Source: Lingula anatina
Lineage: Eukaryota; Brachiopoda; Lingulata; Lingulida; Lingulidae
DNA: 64,000 nt
Direction: 5' to 3'
NCBI RefSeq assembly: GCF_001039355.2
Contig: NW_019773625.1
Span: forward strand, 735,079 to 799,078
Part shown: positions 1 to 9,999 of the stretch, piece after piece
Layout of the letters: each line of letters opens with the position of its first letter
How positions within the stretch are numbered: the first letter of the stretch is position 1
Made by a program: the position numbers and the translations under genes
Notes under the pieces: model-generated
The model's database searches: none
The model's input: only the letters and a program-made list of their open reading frames with translations
What the model was told of the DNA's origin: nothing

Positions 1-302
1 TTTTCGAACTTGACCTGCGTATTATGAATATTCATCAGTTCTGTAAGTTTCAAGCCAAAAGGTAAAATGGTTTTCCACTTATCGTGTTATCGGTGCTGTA
101 TATATGCTGAAAAAAGTGAAAAAACAGCATAACTTCCCTAAAAATGGCCCGATCATGCTGATTTTCGAACTTGACCTGCGTATTATGAATATTCATCAAT
201 TCTGTAAGTTTCAAACCAAAAGAAAAAACGGTTTTCCACTTATTGTGTTATCGGTAAAAGTGCACGGCGACGACGGCGACGGCGACGGCGACGACAGACG
301 CA
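1..302. repeat. 161-bp direct repeat pair plus GGCGAC tract
   Basis: The first ~95 bases recur at offset 161 (from about 162) with few changes; both copies contain TTCGAACTTGACCTGCG and TTCCACTTATYGTGTTATCGG. The second copy runs into a short GGCGAC/GACGAC minisatellite (about 264-300). The array probably continues left of the window. No coding signal is convincing; the open frame across it is low complexity. Confidence 0.7.
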
Positions 303-314
303 GGTGATGGCTAT

Positions 315-342
315 ATGTACAGACACATCTGTGTCTGTACAT
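315..342. repeat. Perfect 13-bp-arm palindrome
   Basis: ATGTACAGACACA is followed after two bases by its exact reverse complement. It would form a stable hairpin or cruciform. It is followed by an A-run, but there is no supporting context for a terminator role in a eukaryotic genome. Bases 343-499 hold nothing I recognise. Confidence 0.75.
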
Positions 343-499
343 AAAAAAAGGGTGTTCGAAATGATAAATAAATTAGTTTTTAAAGTTTCACTGCGTTGGG
401 CGCGTTTAAATAGGCAGATAAGGCATTATTACCTGTTTGTTTCAAAGAGCTTAGTTGCATTATTTCACTGACGGGTCCAGAATATCAAGCTGCTGCGTT

Positions 500-500
500 C

Positions 501-531
<31 letters not shown>
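500..531. repeat. (CG)n(TG)n microsatellite
   Basis: Alternating purine-pyrimidine CG then TG dinucleotides, followed by a C-rich tract at about 540-553. This composition can adopt Z-DNA. No gene is apparent between here and 693. Confidence 0.85.
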
Positions 532-693
532 GCATTATCCCCCCCTCCCCCCACGTGCGACGTGCGAAAGAGGTCGTTTTGCACTGTGTTGCGGGTACGT
601 ATTCACTTCACCCTTTATCTTCTTTTAGATAATGAACGGGGCTGAACCCAGCATTTCCGTCTCCTATCTTCATCGTCCCCCTGTCCATTTCAT

Positions 694-987
694 TCACATA
701 TATAATGCTAGATGTTTTCTAGCTGAGACGACTTTGCAGTGACTTATTAGGGTATGCCACTGTCTGGTATTTTTTACCTGCAGAGCTTCTTTGGGAAAGA
801 ACTGGTGCGGCAGATGTGTGTCTATCAGTCTTGGAGACGGTAGATTGTTAAGGTGGTCCTGGCTAACTAATTCTATCTGGTAGTCCTGTTTAGGCAAGGT
901 ACTTAGCTCCGTCTTGTTGTTTAACAGGAGGGTTATTATTTCAAACACAAGATGTGTTCCTGTTGAAGAACAAAGATTAGTAAACAA
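694..987 (-). pseudogene. Possible piggyBac-like transposase C-terminal relic
   Basis: A 97-codon minus-strand frame has a C-terminal stretch (PRLIDTHLPHQFFPKE, then a TRQ and a lone Cys) resembling the Arg-Leu...His-Phe/Leu-Pro...Pro...Thr-Arg-Gln-Cys region just before the zinc-binding tail of PGBD/piggyBac transposases. The cysteine cluster expected next is not intact and the catalytic Asp-rich core is absent. This is a resemblance from memory; it may be a decayed fragment or chance. Confidence 0.3.
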
Positions 988-1365
988 ATATATAAATTAA
1001 AACAAATGTAAGGGATTATACAGAAGGCATCCTGGAAGAGAAAATCATATACACGTAGCTGTAAAGATGTTTGCTCCTTGGCGGAAGGACACAGGTGACC
1101 TTAAGTAAAATATTGAATGAAGTTCTGAACTATTTTCAATATTTATGTGCTGTACATAAGAAGTTGTGCACTTGAAGTTGTATAGTTTATAGGATTTGTA
1201 TTCTAGTTTACCCCCCCCCCCCCCCCCGTCCCACACACCCACAAGTGTATTTGTATAAAGATTTACACGAAGTCCATTATTTAGTCAGAATGTGTAGGCC
1301 TAAGTATTCCATGCAGCCACTGAGTAGACCTACGCATTTATGAATGAAAATCTGGATGCATTTGA
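988..1365. other. Gene-free stretch with poly-C tract
   Basis: No supported gene. Contains a ~17-base poly-C run at about 1210-1227 and TAGGCCTA words at about 1293. The minus-strand frame crossing it is explained by the homopolymer. Confidence 0.6.
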
Positions 1366-1498
1366 CCCTCTACCAGGGCCACAGACTGATTTTTCACTAG
1401 ATATTAACAGATATGTCTCTGGTTAAATAGATGGCTAATCTCTGTACTGTGAGTCTCAGCAAAAATGTCAACAATGATAACTGCGGCCCTGGTAGAGG
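1366..1498. mobile_element. Short MITE, CCCTCTACCAGGG family
   Basis: Begins CCCTCTACCAGGG and ends with the inverse CCCTGGTAGAGG. The interior includes ACAGATATGTCTCT and a TAGATGG word, shared with the longer elements at 37661-38213, 43875-44287 and the short one at 55562-55682. The same termini at several loci support a non-autonomous DNA element family. It lies just downstream of the sulfotransferase exon. Confidence 0.65.
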
Positions 1499-1656
1499 AC
1501 GTACAGGGTAGATGCATTTAGGGTAAAAAGATAAAGATAGGTACATATGTATGTCGTAATTCTTCCGTAACGTTGTAACTTCCGTGAAGCATTGCTTACG
1601 AACATTAGGTGACGTAATTAATACATATACCCTAGGATTTTCTATCCCAGACATAC

Positions 1657-1861
1657 CTGACCTGGGAAAGGCAAACAAGAAGATGTCATCATTGCGCACC
1701 GGAAGGGTCGCAAATGCATCGACTCTCCCTATAATAGACGGTACATTAGAAAGACCTATCAGTGTATCCATGTATTTCACCGTCATTTCGTCACCATTCC
1801 CGTCTACAGTTCGAACTACGGACGCTGCTTCAGGGTCGTATTTAGACTCCAGATTGGCCAT
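1657..1861 (-). CDS. First coding exon of a cytosolic sulfotransferase-like gene (partial)
   Basis: Reading down from the ATG at 1861, 68 codons plus one base end at a consensus donor (TCAG|GTATGT). The encoded N-terminus ends in RNDDIFLFAFPRSG, matching the position and form of the SULT 5'-phosphosulfate-binding motif (typically D-hydrophobic-YPKSGTTW), with Phe-Pro-Arg replacing Tyr-Pro-Lys. In this family an intron commonly falls at this Gly. SULTs transfer sulfate from PAPS to small hydroxyl or amine acceptors in the cytosol. I do not see the downstream exons in 1-1656; they may lie beyond the left edge or be lost, so gene versus fragment is undecided. Confidence 0.5.
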
Positions 1862-2010
1862 AATGGTCGGGTAGAAAAGCGGTGATAAGGTTTGGTGTTA
1901 TTTGGACCTTAAAGGTCGATTATACTATTATATAATCTGCCCTACTTTAACTGGTCATGTGTGCCGTAACTAGAAAGTTTCAAGACCAGTCCGCCGTAAG
2001 CCTGCTCAGA

Positions 2011-2259
2011 CTATTTGATTAGGTTTTGAAATAGGTGTACATGTATTGATAATTCATTGATATATGCTTGCATAGATGTACCAGTACGTAATTTTGTGGC
2101 CGAGTAGCACTCTTGTAAATTTAATAACTTTTGATTGGCCTGCTTGATTTTCAGAAAATAAAATGTTTTGGAAAGTTCATGAATTGCTCTATCAGATAAA
2201 ATCAATTTGGCTGATATTAATATTACTTCCAAATTTGACCTGACCTCCCTGCAGTTCAT
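2011..2259 (-). pseudogene. Copia-type Gag relic
   Basis: An 82-codon frame contains QKLLNLQECYSATKLRTGTS, then MQAYINELSIHVHLFQ. This follows the Copia/UBN2-type Gag pattern (leucine-rich helix, 'sl.m.eg.s...yi..f..l...l'). There is no zinc knuckle, protease or integrase around it, so it is at most a fragment. Bases 1862-2010 hold nothing I recognise. Confidence 0.35.
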
Positions 2260-2319
2260 TTGTGAGTTCCCGTATTTTCACCATGGTAGATACTTGACAA
2301 CAAAACGGGTGTTTTTTTT

Positions 2320-2791
2320 TATAGTGTACATGGGCAAAATTCGTCACTGGTTAGACGAGCAATAAACTGCAAATCACTATTTTCGAACGGGTCCCCCCAT
2401 GTCGCATAGCGCACGAATCACACAGATGATGCAACAATAAGCACCCCTCTATATTATTCAAAACACTTACGTAAAAAACAGCAATTTAAGCCTGTCTGTA
2501 ACCTTAAATTTTCTATGTGCTCACATCCCGCATCACAATAAAAAGCAGCAAGGTCCACATTGTAATGCAAGCTTTTTGTACTTAGGTAATGTTATCTTTT
2601 TATAACGCGCAAAACGCAATCCGCAATTCCTTGGTTCATGTAAGCTTTACGTAGTGTCGCTCAAAGGAAATAGTGGGGTGGCTAAGGGAAAAAATGGCCA
2701 AATCGTGACACGGCGGAGAAAAGCGCCAAATTTTGCATGTGGTTACTTTTTGACATATTACATCGTTCTAGAGCCGTAGCCTTCTAAAAAA
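2320..2791 (+). repeat. ~480-bp repeat unit R1
   Basis: Starts TATAGTGTACATGGGC and carries CGTCACTGGTTAGACGAGC, TTTTTATAACGCGCAAAACG and GTTCTAGAGCCGTAGCC. The same order occurs in R2-R4 (4161-5404). It is separated from them by other repeats and stops at the single N at 2792, which looks like a contig join. Confidence 0.85.
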
Positions 2792-2792
2792 T

Positions 2793-3125
2793 NAACAAGA
2801 TCATTTCAAGAAGTTCATTGCCAGAAACTGAAAATTTCAATGTGGCAATTTATCGAGTAAAAGTATATTTAACTTCATAAGCAAATTCGTTCGCTTTTTC
2901 CGGCACTGTAACACTCAACATTTGAGTTTCCTTTTTTATCCCCAAATTATCAATACCTGGCTAGTCGAAAACGTAATTTGATCGAGGGAACTTGTATTAA
3001 TTAACTTCAATCGTATTCGTGCAGTAAAGTAATCCGAGGTGCGTTTGACCTACAATTTAATTCTTGTATTTTCTATTTTATTGTTAAGCTCCTTACTCTG
3101 TCTTTTCTTTCCCGTCCATCTTATA

Positions 3126-3159
<34 letters not shown>

Positions 3160-3242
3160 TTGTGTTTTTCTGTCTCTTCGTTGAGGTTTTTTCAATTGGC
3201 TCCCAGGTATTTGGGCTATATGAGGGAACTCCTTTCACTGAT
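2793..3242 (+). repeat. Dispersed repeat X, copy 1 (with (ATT)n)
   Basis: Nearly identical to 7633-8114: same CAAGATCATTTCAAGAAG start, same TCGTATTCGTGCAGTAAAG, an internal (ATT)n tract, and the same GGGAACTCCTTTCACTGAT end. The ATT tract is short here (about 3128-3160) and much longer in copy 2. It is interrupted at its right end by the retroelement at 3243. Confidence 0.85.
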
Positions 3243-4102
3243 TCACATGTCCGGATGGGATCACACCTAGGCTGCTGAAATTATGTGCCGATGAGCTCTC
3301 TGGTGTATTGTGCAACATCTACAATTGGCCTTTACGCTCTAGTTATGTGCCAAAAATATTTAAACAATCTGTGATAATACCTGTTCCGAAGCGCACTCGT
3401 GTTACCTGTCTCTCAATGACTATATATAGGCATGTAGCTCTAACTTCCATTGTTATGAAGGTGCTTGAGAAATTTGTTCTGCAACATGTGAAATCAAAAT
3501 TACCGACGTCCTTCGACCCTTTTTAATTTGCATATCGTAAGAAGAGGTCGACTGAGAAGCTGTTGCTATCACTTTACATAATGTTCTTACTTTTTTGGAT
3601 CGTAAAATCCCTAACTATGCACGACTACTTTTTCTTGATTATAGCTCTGCTTTTAACACGATGTAGCTTTTTAAACTTCACAAAAAACTTATAAACTCTC
3701 TCCATTTTAGTACATCACTCAGTAATTGGATTTTAAATTTCTTAATTAATCGTACTCAACAGGTCAAAGTCGGCAATACCTTTTCCATAGGTAGGGACTT
3801 GCCGTCAATTGAATGTTTGTATACGAGACGAGTGCTCAAGAAAGTGAAATCAATCACGGGTGACCCTGGTCACCCAGCGAATAGCCTACTTATGCATATG
3901 TCATCAAGCCGACTACGGTCATTAAAAGCAACCTCCACGCGCACTAAAAACAGTTTTTATCCATCAGCAGTACGTATTTTTAATGAACAAAATGTATTTT
4001 AATAATTCCATTGTATTACTTTTTATCGACAGATCATACCAATTTTCATTTTATGCTTGTATAAATATGACAATAAATTATTATTATTATTAATTATTAA
4101 TT
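3243..4102 (+). pseudogene. Truncated CR1/jockey-like non-LTR retrotransposon
   Basis: The left part (about 3250-3760) encodes reverse-transcriptase pieces: a PRLLKLCADELSG-like start, then IFKQSVIIPVPK, then VALTSIVMKVLEKFV, with a stop and frameshifts soon after. The catalytic YADD region is missing. From about 3780 the frame matches the element's extreme C-terminus (LYTRRVLKKVKSI ... KNSFYPSAVRIFN, stop at about 4002). It ends with a 3' UTR and (ATT)n tail at about 4075-4100. So it is 5'-truncated with a large internal deletion. Comparison with repeat X copy 2 shows the uninterrupted target site. Confidence 0.8.
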
Positions 4103-4160
4103 AAGGTACTGTATTTCACCGTTCGCACCACGGACGGTTGCTTCAGGGTCAAGAGGGACG

Positions 4161-5404
4161 TTTTTTATAGTGGACATGAGCAAAATTCGTCACTGGTTAG
4201 ACGAGCAATAAACTGCGAATCACTATTTTCGAACGCCCCCTCCTCCCCCCCCTGTCACATAGCGCACGATTCACACAAATGATGCATCACTAAGCACCCC
4301 TCTGAATTATTCAAAACGCTTACGTAAAAACAGCAATTTAAGCCTGTCTGGAACCTTAACATTTCTATGTGCACACAACCCGCATCCCAGCAAGGGCCAC
4401 ATTGTAATGAAAGCTTTTTATACTTAGGTATTACTATTTTTTATAACGTGCAAAACGCAACCCATGGTTCGTGTTAACTTTACATAATGTTGCTCAAAGA
4501 AAAATAGTGGGGTGGCTAGGGTAAAAAAAATGGCCAAATCGTGACACGGTGGAGAAAAGCACCAAATTTTGCATACTAAATCGTTCTAGAGTCGTAGCCC
4601 TCTGAAAAATTTAAAGTGTACATGGGCAAAATTCGTCACTGGTTAGACGAGCAATAAACTGCAAATCACTATTTTCGAACGGGTCCCCCCATGTCACATA
4701 GCGCACGATTCACACAGCTGATGTAACACTATGCACCTCTCTATATTATTCAAAACACTTACGTAAAAAACAGCAATTTAAGGCTGTCTGTAACCTTAAC
4801 ATTTCTATGTGCTCACATCCCGAATCACAATAAAAAGCAGCCAGCTCCACATTGTAATGCAAGCTTTTTGTACTTAGGTAAACTAATGAAATCTTTTTAG
4901 GCCTATAACGCGCAAGACGCAATCCGCAATTCCTTGGTTCATGTCAGCTTTACGTAGTGTCGCTCAAAGGAAATAGTGGGGTGGCTTAGGGAAAAAATGG
5001 CCAAATCGTGACACGGCGGGGAAAAGCGCCAAATTTTGCATGTGGTTTTACTTTTTGACATATTACATCGTTCTAGAGCCGTAGCCTTCTGAAAAATTTT
5101 AAGTGTACATGGGCAAAATTCGTCACTGGTTAGACGAGCAATAAACTGCAAATCACTATTTTCGAACGGGTCCCCCCATGTCGCATAGCGCACGATTCAC
5201 ACAGATGATACAACAATAAGCACCCCTCTATATTATTCAAAACACTTACGTAAAAAACAGCAATTTAAGCCTGTCTGTAACCTTAAATTGTCTATGTGCT
5301 CACATCCCGCATCACAATAAAAAGCAGCAAGATCCACATTGTAATGCAAGCTTTTTGTACTTATGTAATGAAATCTTTTTATAACGTGCAAAACGCAATC
5401 GCAA
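4161..5404 (+). repeat. Tandem array of ~480-bp units R2, R3, R4
   Basis: R2 is about 4161-4614, R3 4615-5096 and R4 5097-5404, head to tail, each beginning AGTGKACATGRGCAAAATTCG. R4 loses similarity to the others after GCAAAACGCAATC (about 5404), twelve bases before the methyltransferase ATG, whereas the others continue for another ~150 bases. Every unit carries a conserved CTTTTTATAACG-type segment; in R4 it lies at 5376-5386. Divergence between units is substantial (R2 most), so the array is not freshly made. Confidence 0.85.
5380..5384 (+). promoter_or_regulatory. Candidate TATA box of the methyltransferase
   Basis: TATAA in repeat unit R4, 33 bases before the ATG. A transcript starting ~30 bases downstream would have almost no 5' leader, so this is tentative. 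Confidence 0.3.
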
Positions 5405-5416
5405 GACGCGTATGTA

Positions 5417-6253
5417 ATGGCGTTCAGACTATACGAAGGTGCAGACCACACATCTGTGTATGCAAAATACAGGTCCGTATGGACAACGGACATCACAGAT
5501 AGGGTTTTAACATATCTCCAGGAGAAGTTTCCAGCACCATACATGTATGACCATGCCATAGATGTGGGTTGTGGCTCAGGTCAGTTTACACACCTTCTGG
5601 CTCCTCACTTTAAACAAGTGACGGGTATAGACATCAGCGCTAATCAGATATCAGCAGCAATCAAAGGGAACGACAAAAAGAATATCACATACAAAGTGGG
5701 TTCAGGCGAATGTTTTTCAATCGCTGACCAGTCTGTGGAGCTAGTTACCTGTGTTCAAGCTGCCCACTGGATTGATATGGACAAGTTCTATGCTGAAGCT
5801 TACCGGGTGCTAAAACCGAACGGGTGCGTGGCACTGATTTCATTTACCTTTCCAGAATTCGGCGCACATCCACAAGCAAAATTATTGACAAAACCTCTTG
5901 GGAATTATTATGACAAGCTTTGGGAAACATCTTGCCCCGCTGAAATGATAAACAGGTTAAAGCATGTCTACAACAGGTACCCGGATGAAATATTTGCCTG
6001 TAGACCACCGTTGGAAGACCATCTCAGGGATGAGACAATGACCATAGTACATGACATGACGGTGGAGCAGGTCGTTGGATTTGCAAGTTCCAGCAGCGGT
6101 TACGTCAAATATGTTAAGAAATATTCCAGCAGTGACATATTGGAGACCTTGCAGAAAAACATACTGAAAACCTTGGGAGAGGATGCCACCTTAGATACTG
6201 TTGTGCGTGTCACATTCCCAGTATTCATCTTATTCGGCAGAAAGCCTGGTTAA
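5417..6253 (+). CDS. Class I SAM-dependent methyltransferase (UbiE/COQ5-like fold, TMT1-like)
   Basis: A single-exon frame of 278 codons. Rossmann-fold signatures are in the expected order: motif I IDVGCGSGQFT (residues 48-58), the acidic strand-2 motif VTGIDIS (68-74), SGECFSIADQSVELV (about 96-110), motif II TCVQAAHWID and motif III RVLKPNGCVAL (130-140). Length and layout match the small intronless or intron-poor group annotated in animals as putative methyltransferases related to yeast TMT1 and Dictyostelium DDB_G0268948; the substrate of animal members is not established. There is no signal peptide or membrane segment, so cytosolic. The ATG at 5417 is the first usable one (the ATG at 5412 is followed by a stop). 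It sits directly against the R4 repeat. The lack of introns among intron-rich neighbours fits retroposition but no poly(A) tail or target duplication is evident. Confidence 0.85.
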   Translation: MAFRLYEGADHTSVYAKYRSVWTTDITDRVLTYLQEKFPAPYMYDHAIDVGCGSGQFTHLLAPHFKQVTGIDISANQISAAIKGNDKKNITYKVGSGECFSIADQSVELVTCVQAAHWIDMDKFYAEAYRVLKPNGCVALISFTFPEFGAHPQAKLLTKPLGNYYDKLWETSCPAEMINRLKHVYNRYPDEIFACRPPLEDHLRDETMTIVHDMTVEQVVGFASSSSGYVKYVKKYSSSDILETLQKNILKTLGEDATLDTVVRVTFPVFILFGRKPG

Positions 6254-7632
6254 GATAAACCACCAATCAAACTTGTAAGATTCCACTCATGTAACATGTA
6301 ACATGAACTCAAATGCAATAACGTAGATTTACCGATTTCCTTTGGCGAGATCACCGCCATCACTTTTACCAATGTCACCATATAACTATCAGACGTCGCA
6401 AACTATTTGTTGTAAAGTAAATGATTTTGTTGTAAAGTAAATGATTGCAGAAAATGCGGTCCAACCCACGAAAAGAAGTCAACGAACTAACATTAATATG
6501 ATAACAGAGAAAATTGACGCTCTTCAAATTTTCATTGGTGATGTCGTTCATACAAACGCACAGTCCGCAGTCCACCTCTTACAGAACTCGAGTTATGCCA
6601 GGAATGAAAAGACCGTTTTACTCACGAGAGCACGCCCATCTGCGTCTCCAAGAAAGTCCACTCCCAACGCCATCGGTCCCAGACGCATACCCCAACCCGA
6701 CATGCATCTGCGGCGCCCAGGATACAAATCAACACCAGCTGGACGTCCGAATTATCCTCAACACTGAAGTCCGATAAGTGAACGGCCAATGTGTCAAACA
6801 TGTGGTGTGTACACGCATCTTAGACCTAATTGTTTTGCTCGTAATCTTACAATGTATCTGTTATTGTTGCGGTAAAAAGGACACATAGCAAGTCTGTCAT
6901 GCTGCACGTGTAAACAAACGGCTAAGAAAAAGAAAAATGTTTTTTTAACAAGATTAAAATAGAAAAGTGCCAATTTCTATTATTTCCTCCATTTCGATAT
7001 GTCGAATGAGAGTTCAATTGCATGTAATGTCAAATGATTCGTTTCATTCACTGAATCAATGCGATTGTCATCCCGTTAAGTTTGAACATATCCTTTTGTG
7101 TAACATATGCTTGTACCCATATGTTTATAGTATGTTTATGGTAAATTCATAATCACACCAAGGCTTATCTCACTGCTTAGATAGAATATTTTATGAATAA
7201 ATTTACTAGTACATATATTCATTATATAAAGATTATTTTTTCATTCACAAACGGCTAGGCAACATAATTACCAAATAGAGAAATGGTAATGCACCAATTG
7301 TATTGTATTGTATCGTCATTAATATATCATATTGTACCAGGTCATGACAATCTATGTACCAGCACAGAAATAAATTGAATTGAAATTTAATTGTCTTCAT
7401 GTAATGGATAATGTACTGTCCTCGTACGTTGGCGCACAAATGGATAACTGTTCACAGTTTCTTGTACGTCCATCGTTGTCCAATGTGAATGTCTCGTATA
7501 ATTCCTGGTCGATTAAACTCAATCTTAATACCGTATATAGTATAATCATATAATCGTTGAACCCCTTGTGGATTGAACCAATCTTTACTACGTGTATACC
7601 TTTTATTGCCAATTTAACCGTATAAAATCCAT
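6254..7632. other. Intergenic; retroelement debris
   Basis: No intact gene. At about 6600-6760 a plus frame contains PNPTCICGAQDTNQHQL, which resembles the Cys-x-Cys-Gly...Thr-x-His tail found after the RT/RNase H of some non-LTR elements. At about 7290-7400, CAGCACAGAAATAAATTG with AATTG repeats resembles the 3' end of a CR1-like element. Both are weak resemblances. The rest shows nothing. Confidence 0.35.
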
Positions 7633-7963
7633 ACAAGATCATTTCAAGAAGTTCATTGCCAGAAACTGAAAATTTCAATGTGGCAATTTATCGAGTAAAA
7701 GTATATTTAACTTCATATGCAAATTCGTTCGCTTTTTCCGGCATTGTAACACTCAACATTTGAGTTTCCTTTTTTATCCCCAAATTACCAATACCTGGCA
7801 AGTCGAAAACGTAATTTGATCGAGGGAACTTGTATTAATTAACTTCAATCGTATTCGTGCAGTAAAGTAATCCGAGGTGCGTTTGACCTTTAATTTAATT
7901 CTTGTATTTTCTATTTTATTGTTACGCTCCTTACTCTGTCTTTTCTTTCCCGTCCATCTTATA

Positions 7964-8030
<67 letters not shown>

Positions 8031-8114
8031 TTGTGTTTTTCTGTCTCTTCGTTGAGGTTTTTTCAATTGGCTCCCAGGTATTTGGGCTATATGAGGGAAC
8101 TCCTTTCACTGATA
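7633..8114 (+). repeat. Dispersed repeat X, copy 2 (uninterrupted)
   Basis: Matches 2793-3242 closely but with a (TTA)n tract of about 65 bases (7967-8031). At its right end it reads CACTGATAAAGGTACTG with no insert, giving the pre-insertion state of the site occupied by the retrotransposon in copy 1. Short open frames in the tract encode only Tyr or Ile runs. Confidence 0.85.
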
Positions 8115-8599
8115 AAGGTACTGTATTTCATCGTTTCTCCTGGCTCTACCTCGTAAACCCTTCTCGATTTCAAATTATTCATCTGTTGTGCGAGGTTAAT
8201 CCACATGATATTTGTTTTCGTTTTCTCCCCTTTCTTTATTTTGTGACTCTAAAATTCTAAAACTCTTTGTTACTCTAAAACTCTCATTTGAGTAAATATT
8301 TCATTTGTAATTCGTTATCTTCTACACCGTTTAAACCAGGGGTTTCATTAATTTTCCTGTCGTACCCCATTTTCAATCGATTAACGTGTACGATGTTTTC
8401 ACTATAAATGCATGATTGCCACAAGGATTATTTTGCATTAACATGTGTCAGCATATCAAATAAAGTGAATGGACCATGGGAAAGTCGTGCCAACTGTTTG
8501 GTACATCCTCTTGGTACTGTTACCCTGAGCGTCAGAGGAACGTAAAAGCTAGCTTGCTAAATATACCTTGTGGTGGAGTCGCTTTTATTGGTATTGCTA

Positions 8600-8788
8600 C
8601 TATGGGTTATATATGAAATCAAGATCGAGCTGGCAATACCGGAATCTAGAACCTAGGGTAGGTACTGTTGGATTGTAAACAAATACACTATCGCCTACTT
8701 GACATTTCACGTTCTCAGATTTTCGATCGTACAGTTGTGTATTCTCTCGTTTGTCGTCTTTTATTTTCGTGGGCAATCTTTTTAGCAA
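8600..8788 (-). pseudogene. LTR-retrotransposon integrase-tail relic
   Basis: A 62-codon frame contains ENTQLYDRKSENVKCQVGDS followed by VFVYNPT. This matches the segment just past the integrase core in Ty3/Gypsy-type Pol, where 'Q..yYDrk...' leads into the beta-rich 'f.vGD.Vwvynp' domain. No DDE residues, RT or LTR pair were found nearby. Bases 8115-8599 show nothing further. Confidence 0.5.
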
Positions 8789-9462
8789 CGCTCAATTTTT
8801 TAATCATATTTCATTGACGGAGGTTTTTTACAGGGGGCGGAAAGGCTACATCAATTGATAATCTTGCCTCTTTGCGTATAAAAATAATGGGCTTGTCATT
8901 AAACTAGCATTCGGTTCACAATTAAAGCTGAATTTACAAACGAGTCCCAATCTTTTTTTGATTCTTTGAGACATACATGTAATTTGACAAAGTTTTCATG
9001 ATCATACAGTTTATTTACTCTTATTGACAATTTGTAATTGGATGATATAAACTGCTTTGAATTTTTTATATAGGCCTACCTGCGTACTTATATGTACAAG
9101 TAGATTGTCTGTTGACTGCATATCATCCTTCCAGTTACATGCCAAAATACTCGTGGAAATAGAATTTGTCTTCATTCATAAACAATTTAACTGGAAGCAT
9201 TTCCAGTGCCTGACATAACACCACTTAACTTTGCAAGGCTGCTATTTGATGAAAAAATATGTAGGCGTACGGTGCCCAAATCACTATTAAGTTTTAGAGG
9301 TATTAATTTCCTCTCAGACAAAGAAATGGAATTATGTACATGTATCAAAACTTCCTCTCTGAGGAACGCTAGATTGGTTCGGTTTTCATGAGGAAAGTTT
9401 TCGGCAGTTTTCACAACAAGGTCTTTAGCTAATCTCTTCCGAACTTTCTGCCGAAATCAAAC

Positions 9463-9523
<61 letters not shown>

Positions 9524-9999
9524 CTCTCGCTTTAACAGAAAACCTGACATGCTTCCAAGCACGTATGTGACGGCAGCGAAGTTTTCGGGTCCATTATTAC
9601 GCACAGTTCTTCCTCTTTCGGGCTAAGGAGTGCTCCTATTCTAAGATAGATATCGTTCACTGTATGTTGTTACAAAAACAGATCAAGGCACGTTCCAAAA
9701 TATTCATATACTAATTCAATCATTTGAAACAAACGACAGCAGATTAGCGTGACAAACGAAATGATACCTTGATAGTGATGCATATGAAAATGATAATTTA
9801 GTGCCAGTGTTGAATGAATGCAAGTCCTAGGAATGAATTCCGGGCTCCCGTGTGATTAGTGCAGGTTACGGTTAGTTGGAGTATTGGGGTTAGCATATGC
9901 AAGTGCCAAAAATTATCTGTCATGCTGGTAATCAAAATTCTGAGCAGCTGTTGCTGAAGATACACGCAGTTTCATAGGTGTGTCAACAACAAAAGGAAA
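8789..9999. other. Intergenic, with (TA)n microsatellite
   Basis: Contains a perfect (AT)n tract at about 9463-9521. No convincing coding frame; the 61- and 75-codon frames around 9190-9414 are mutually antisense and match nothing I know. The 9850-9999 part is the upstream region of the GAL3ST-like gene, without a clear TATA box. Confidence 0.6.

Noticed and set aside
2793-8114. Repeat X copies as LTRs of one element enclosing the methyltransferase
   Set aside because: The copies lack TG...CA ends, primer-binding site or polypurine tract, copy 1 begins at a contig join, and the enclosed DNA has no coherent gag-pol.
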